The position numbers and the translations under genes are program-made. Below, piece by piece: positions 14,676 to 14,839 of a DNA stretch of 14,839 nucleotides (position 1 is the stretch's first letter; each line of letters begins with the position of its first letter). Where the stretch lies: the NCBI GenBank assembly GCA_965369325.1, contig CBDUQI010000148.1, forward strand, positions 1 to 14,839, written 5' to 3'. The DNA is from CBDUQI01 sp965369325 (lineage in GTDB: Bacteria; Pseudomonadota; Gammaproteobacteria; Steroidobacterales; JBCBZW01). Under the pieces are notes generated by a model that was given only the letters and a program-made list of their open reading frames with translations, searched no databases and had not been told where the DNA came from.

Positions 14676-14839
14676 TCACTGGTGCTTAGGCTCTACAAAG
14701 AAAGATGCAATATACGAACCCCATATCCCAATCGGGGCAAGGAGGAAGCTCAAGCCACCCCACGCCAGGCCACTTCTACCCAATTGAGAAGCGTATCGGC
14801 CGATCGCGAAGATATACCAAAGGCTAAAAACGATGATGG
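14676..14839 (-). CDS. C-terminal end of an unidentified small membrane protein
   Basis: An open frame of 53 codons plus stop runs in from the right edge. The visible residues have a hydrophobic character, with IIVFSLWYIFAIGRYA, then LAWGGLSFLLAPIGIWGSYIASFF, then a polar tail VEPKHQ. This suggests at least two membrane spans, probably separated by a short loop (SQLGRSG). No start codon is visible, so the gene begins outside the window. It converges on the Bug gene, 46 bp away, and no strong terminator was seen between them. The family was not recognised; small inner-membrane proteins of this kind are common and often uncharacterised. Confidence 0.55.
   Translation of the reverse strand, partial: IIVFSLWYIFAIGRYASQLGRSGLAWGGLSFLLAPIGIWGSYIASFFVEPKHQ

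Noticed and set aside
1..14839. CRISPR arrays, tRNA or rRNA genes, insertion sequences, prophage genes
   Set aside because: No regularly spaced repeats, tRNA-like folds, transposase or integrase motifs were seen; gene order and style are consistent with an ordinary catabolic locus.

Overview
The window looks like part of a Gram-negative, probably gammaproteobacterial, chromosome. It carries a TonB-dependent outer-membrane receptor with the usual N-terminal IEEVVVTGS-type start and C-terminal Phe, Bug/TctC periplasmic binding proteins, an OmpR/TctE-type two-component pair, and base composition that looks GC-rich by eye. No rRNA, tRNA, CRISPR array, insertion sequence or integrase was seen. Taxon below class level cannot be set from this sequence. 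The whole window reads as one organic-acid acquisition locus spanning the outer membrane, periplasm, inner membrane and first catabolic step.

Left and centre (1-8382, minus strand): a tightly packed run of nine genes reads from right to left. They are tctC-2, tctB-2, tctA-2, a ModA-like lipoprotein, tctC-1, tctB-1, tctA-1, a TauE/SafE-type exporter, and the N-terminal half of a TcuA-like FAD dehydrogenase cut by the window edge. This is two complete but clearly different tripartite tricarboxylate transporter (TTT) systems in tandem. Junctions are overlaps or gaps of at most 32 bp, except for a 116-bp gap between tctC-2 and tctB-2.

Middle right (8500-11450): a 905-residue TonB-dependent receptor on the minus strand ends in a GC-rich hairpin just upstream of the transporter operon. 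A short divergent regulatory region separates it from the genes to its right.

Right (11450-14629, plus strand): a response regulator, a TctE-like sensor kinase and a third, permease-less Bug binding protein form a compact operon. This resembles the known arrangement in which a Bug protein acts as a co-sensor for its kinase. The C-terminal end of an unidentified small membrane protein converges from the right edge.

The most notable regulatory signal is a pair of matching promoter-like sites. Both read TTGAAA(T/G)-N4-TTGAAAG-N11-TA(T/G)ACT on the minus strand. One precedes the receptor gene (11347-11382) and the other lies in the tctC-2/tctB-2 gap (7351-7385). The 11-bp repeat period and its position against the -10 box fit an OmpR-family activator, so the adjacent response regulator probably controls both. 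The inferred scheme is: the kinase, perhaps with the third Bug protein, senses a carboxylate; the regulator activates the outer-membrane receptor and the TTT permeases; the TcuA-like enzyme oxidises the substrate and the TauE-like protein exports a product or by-product. The substrate is unknown.
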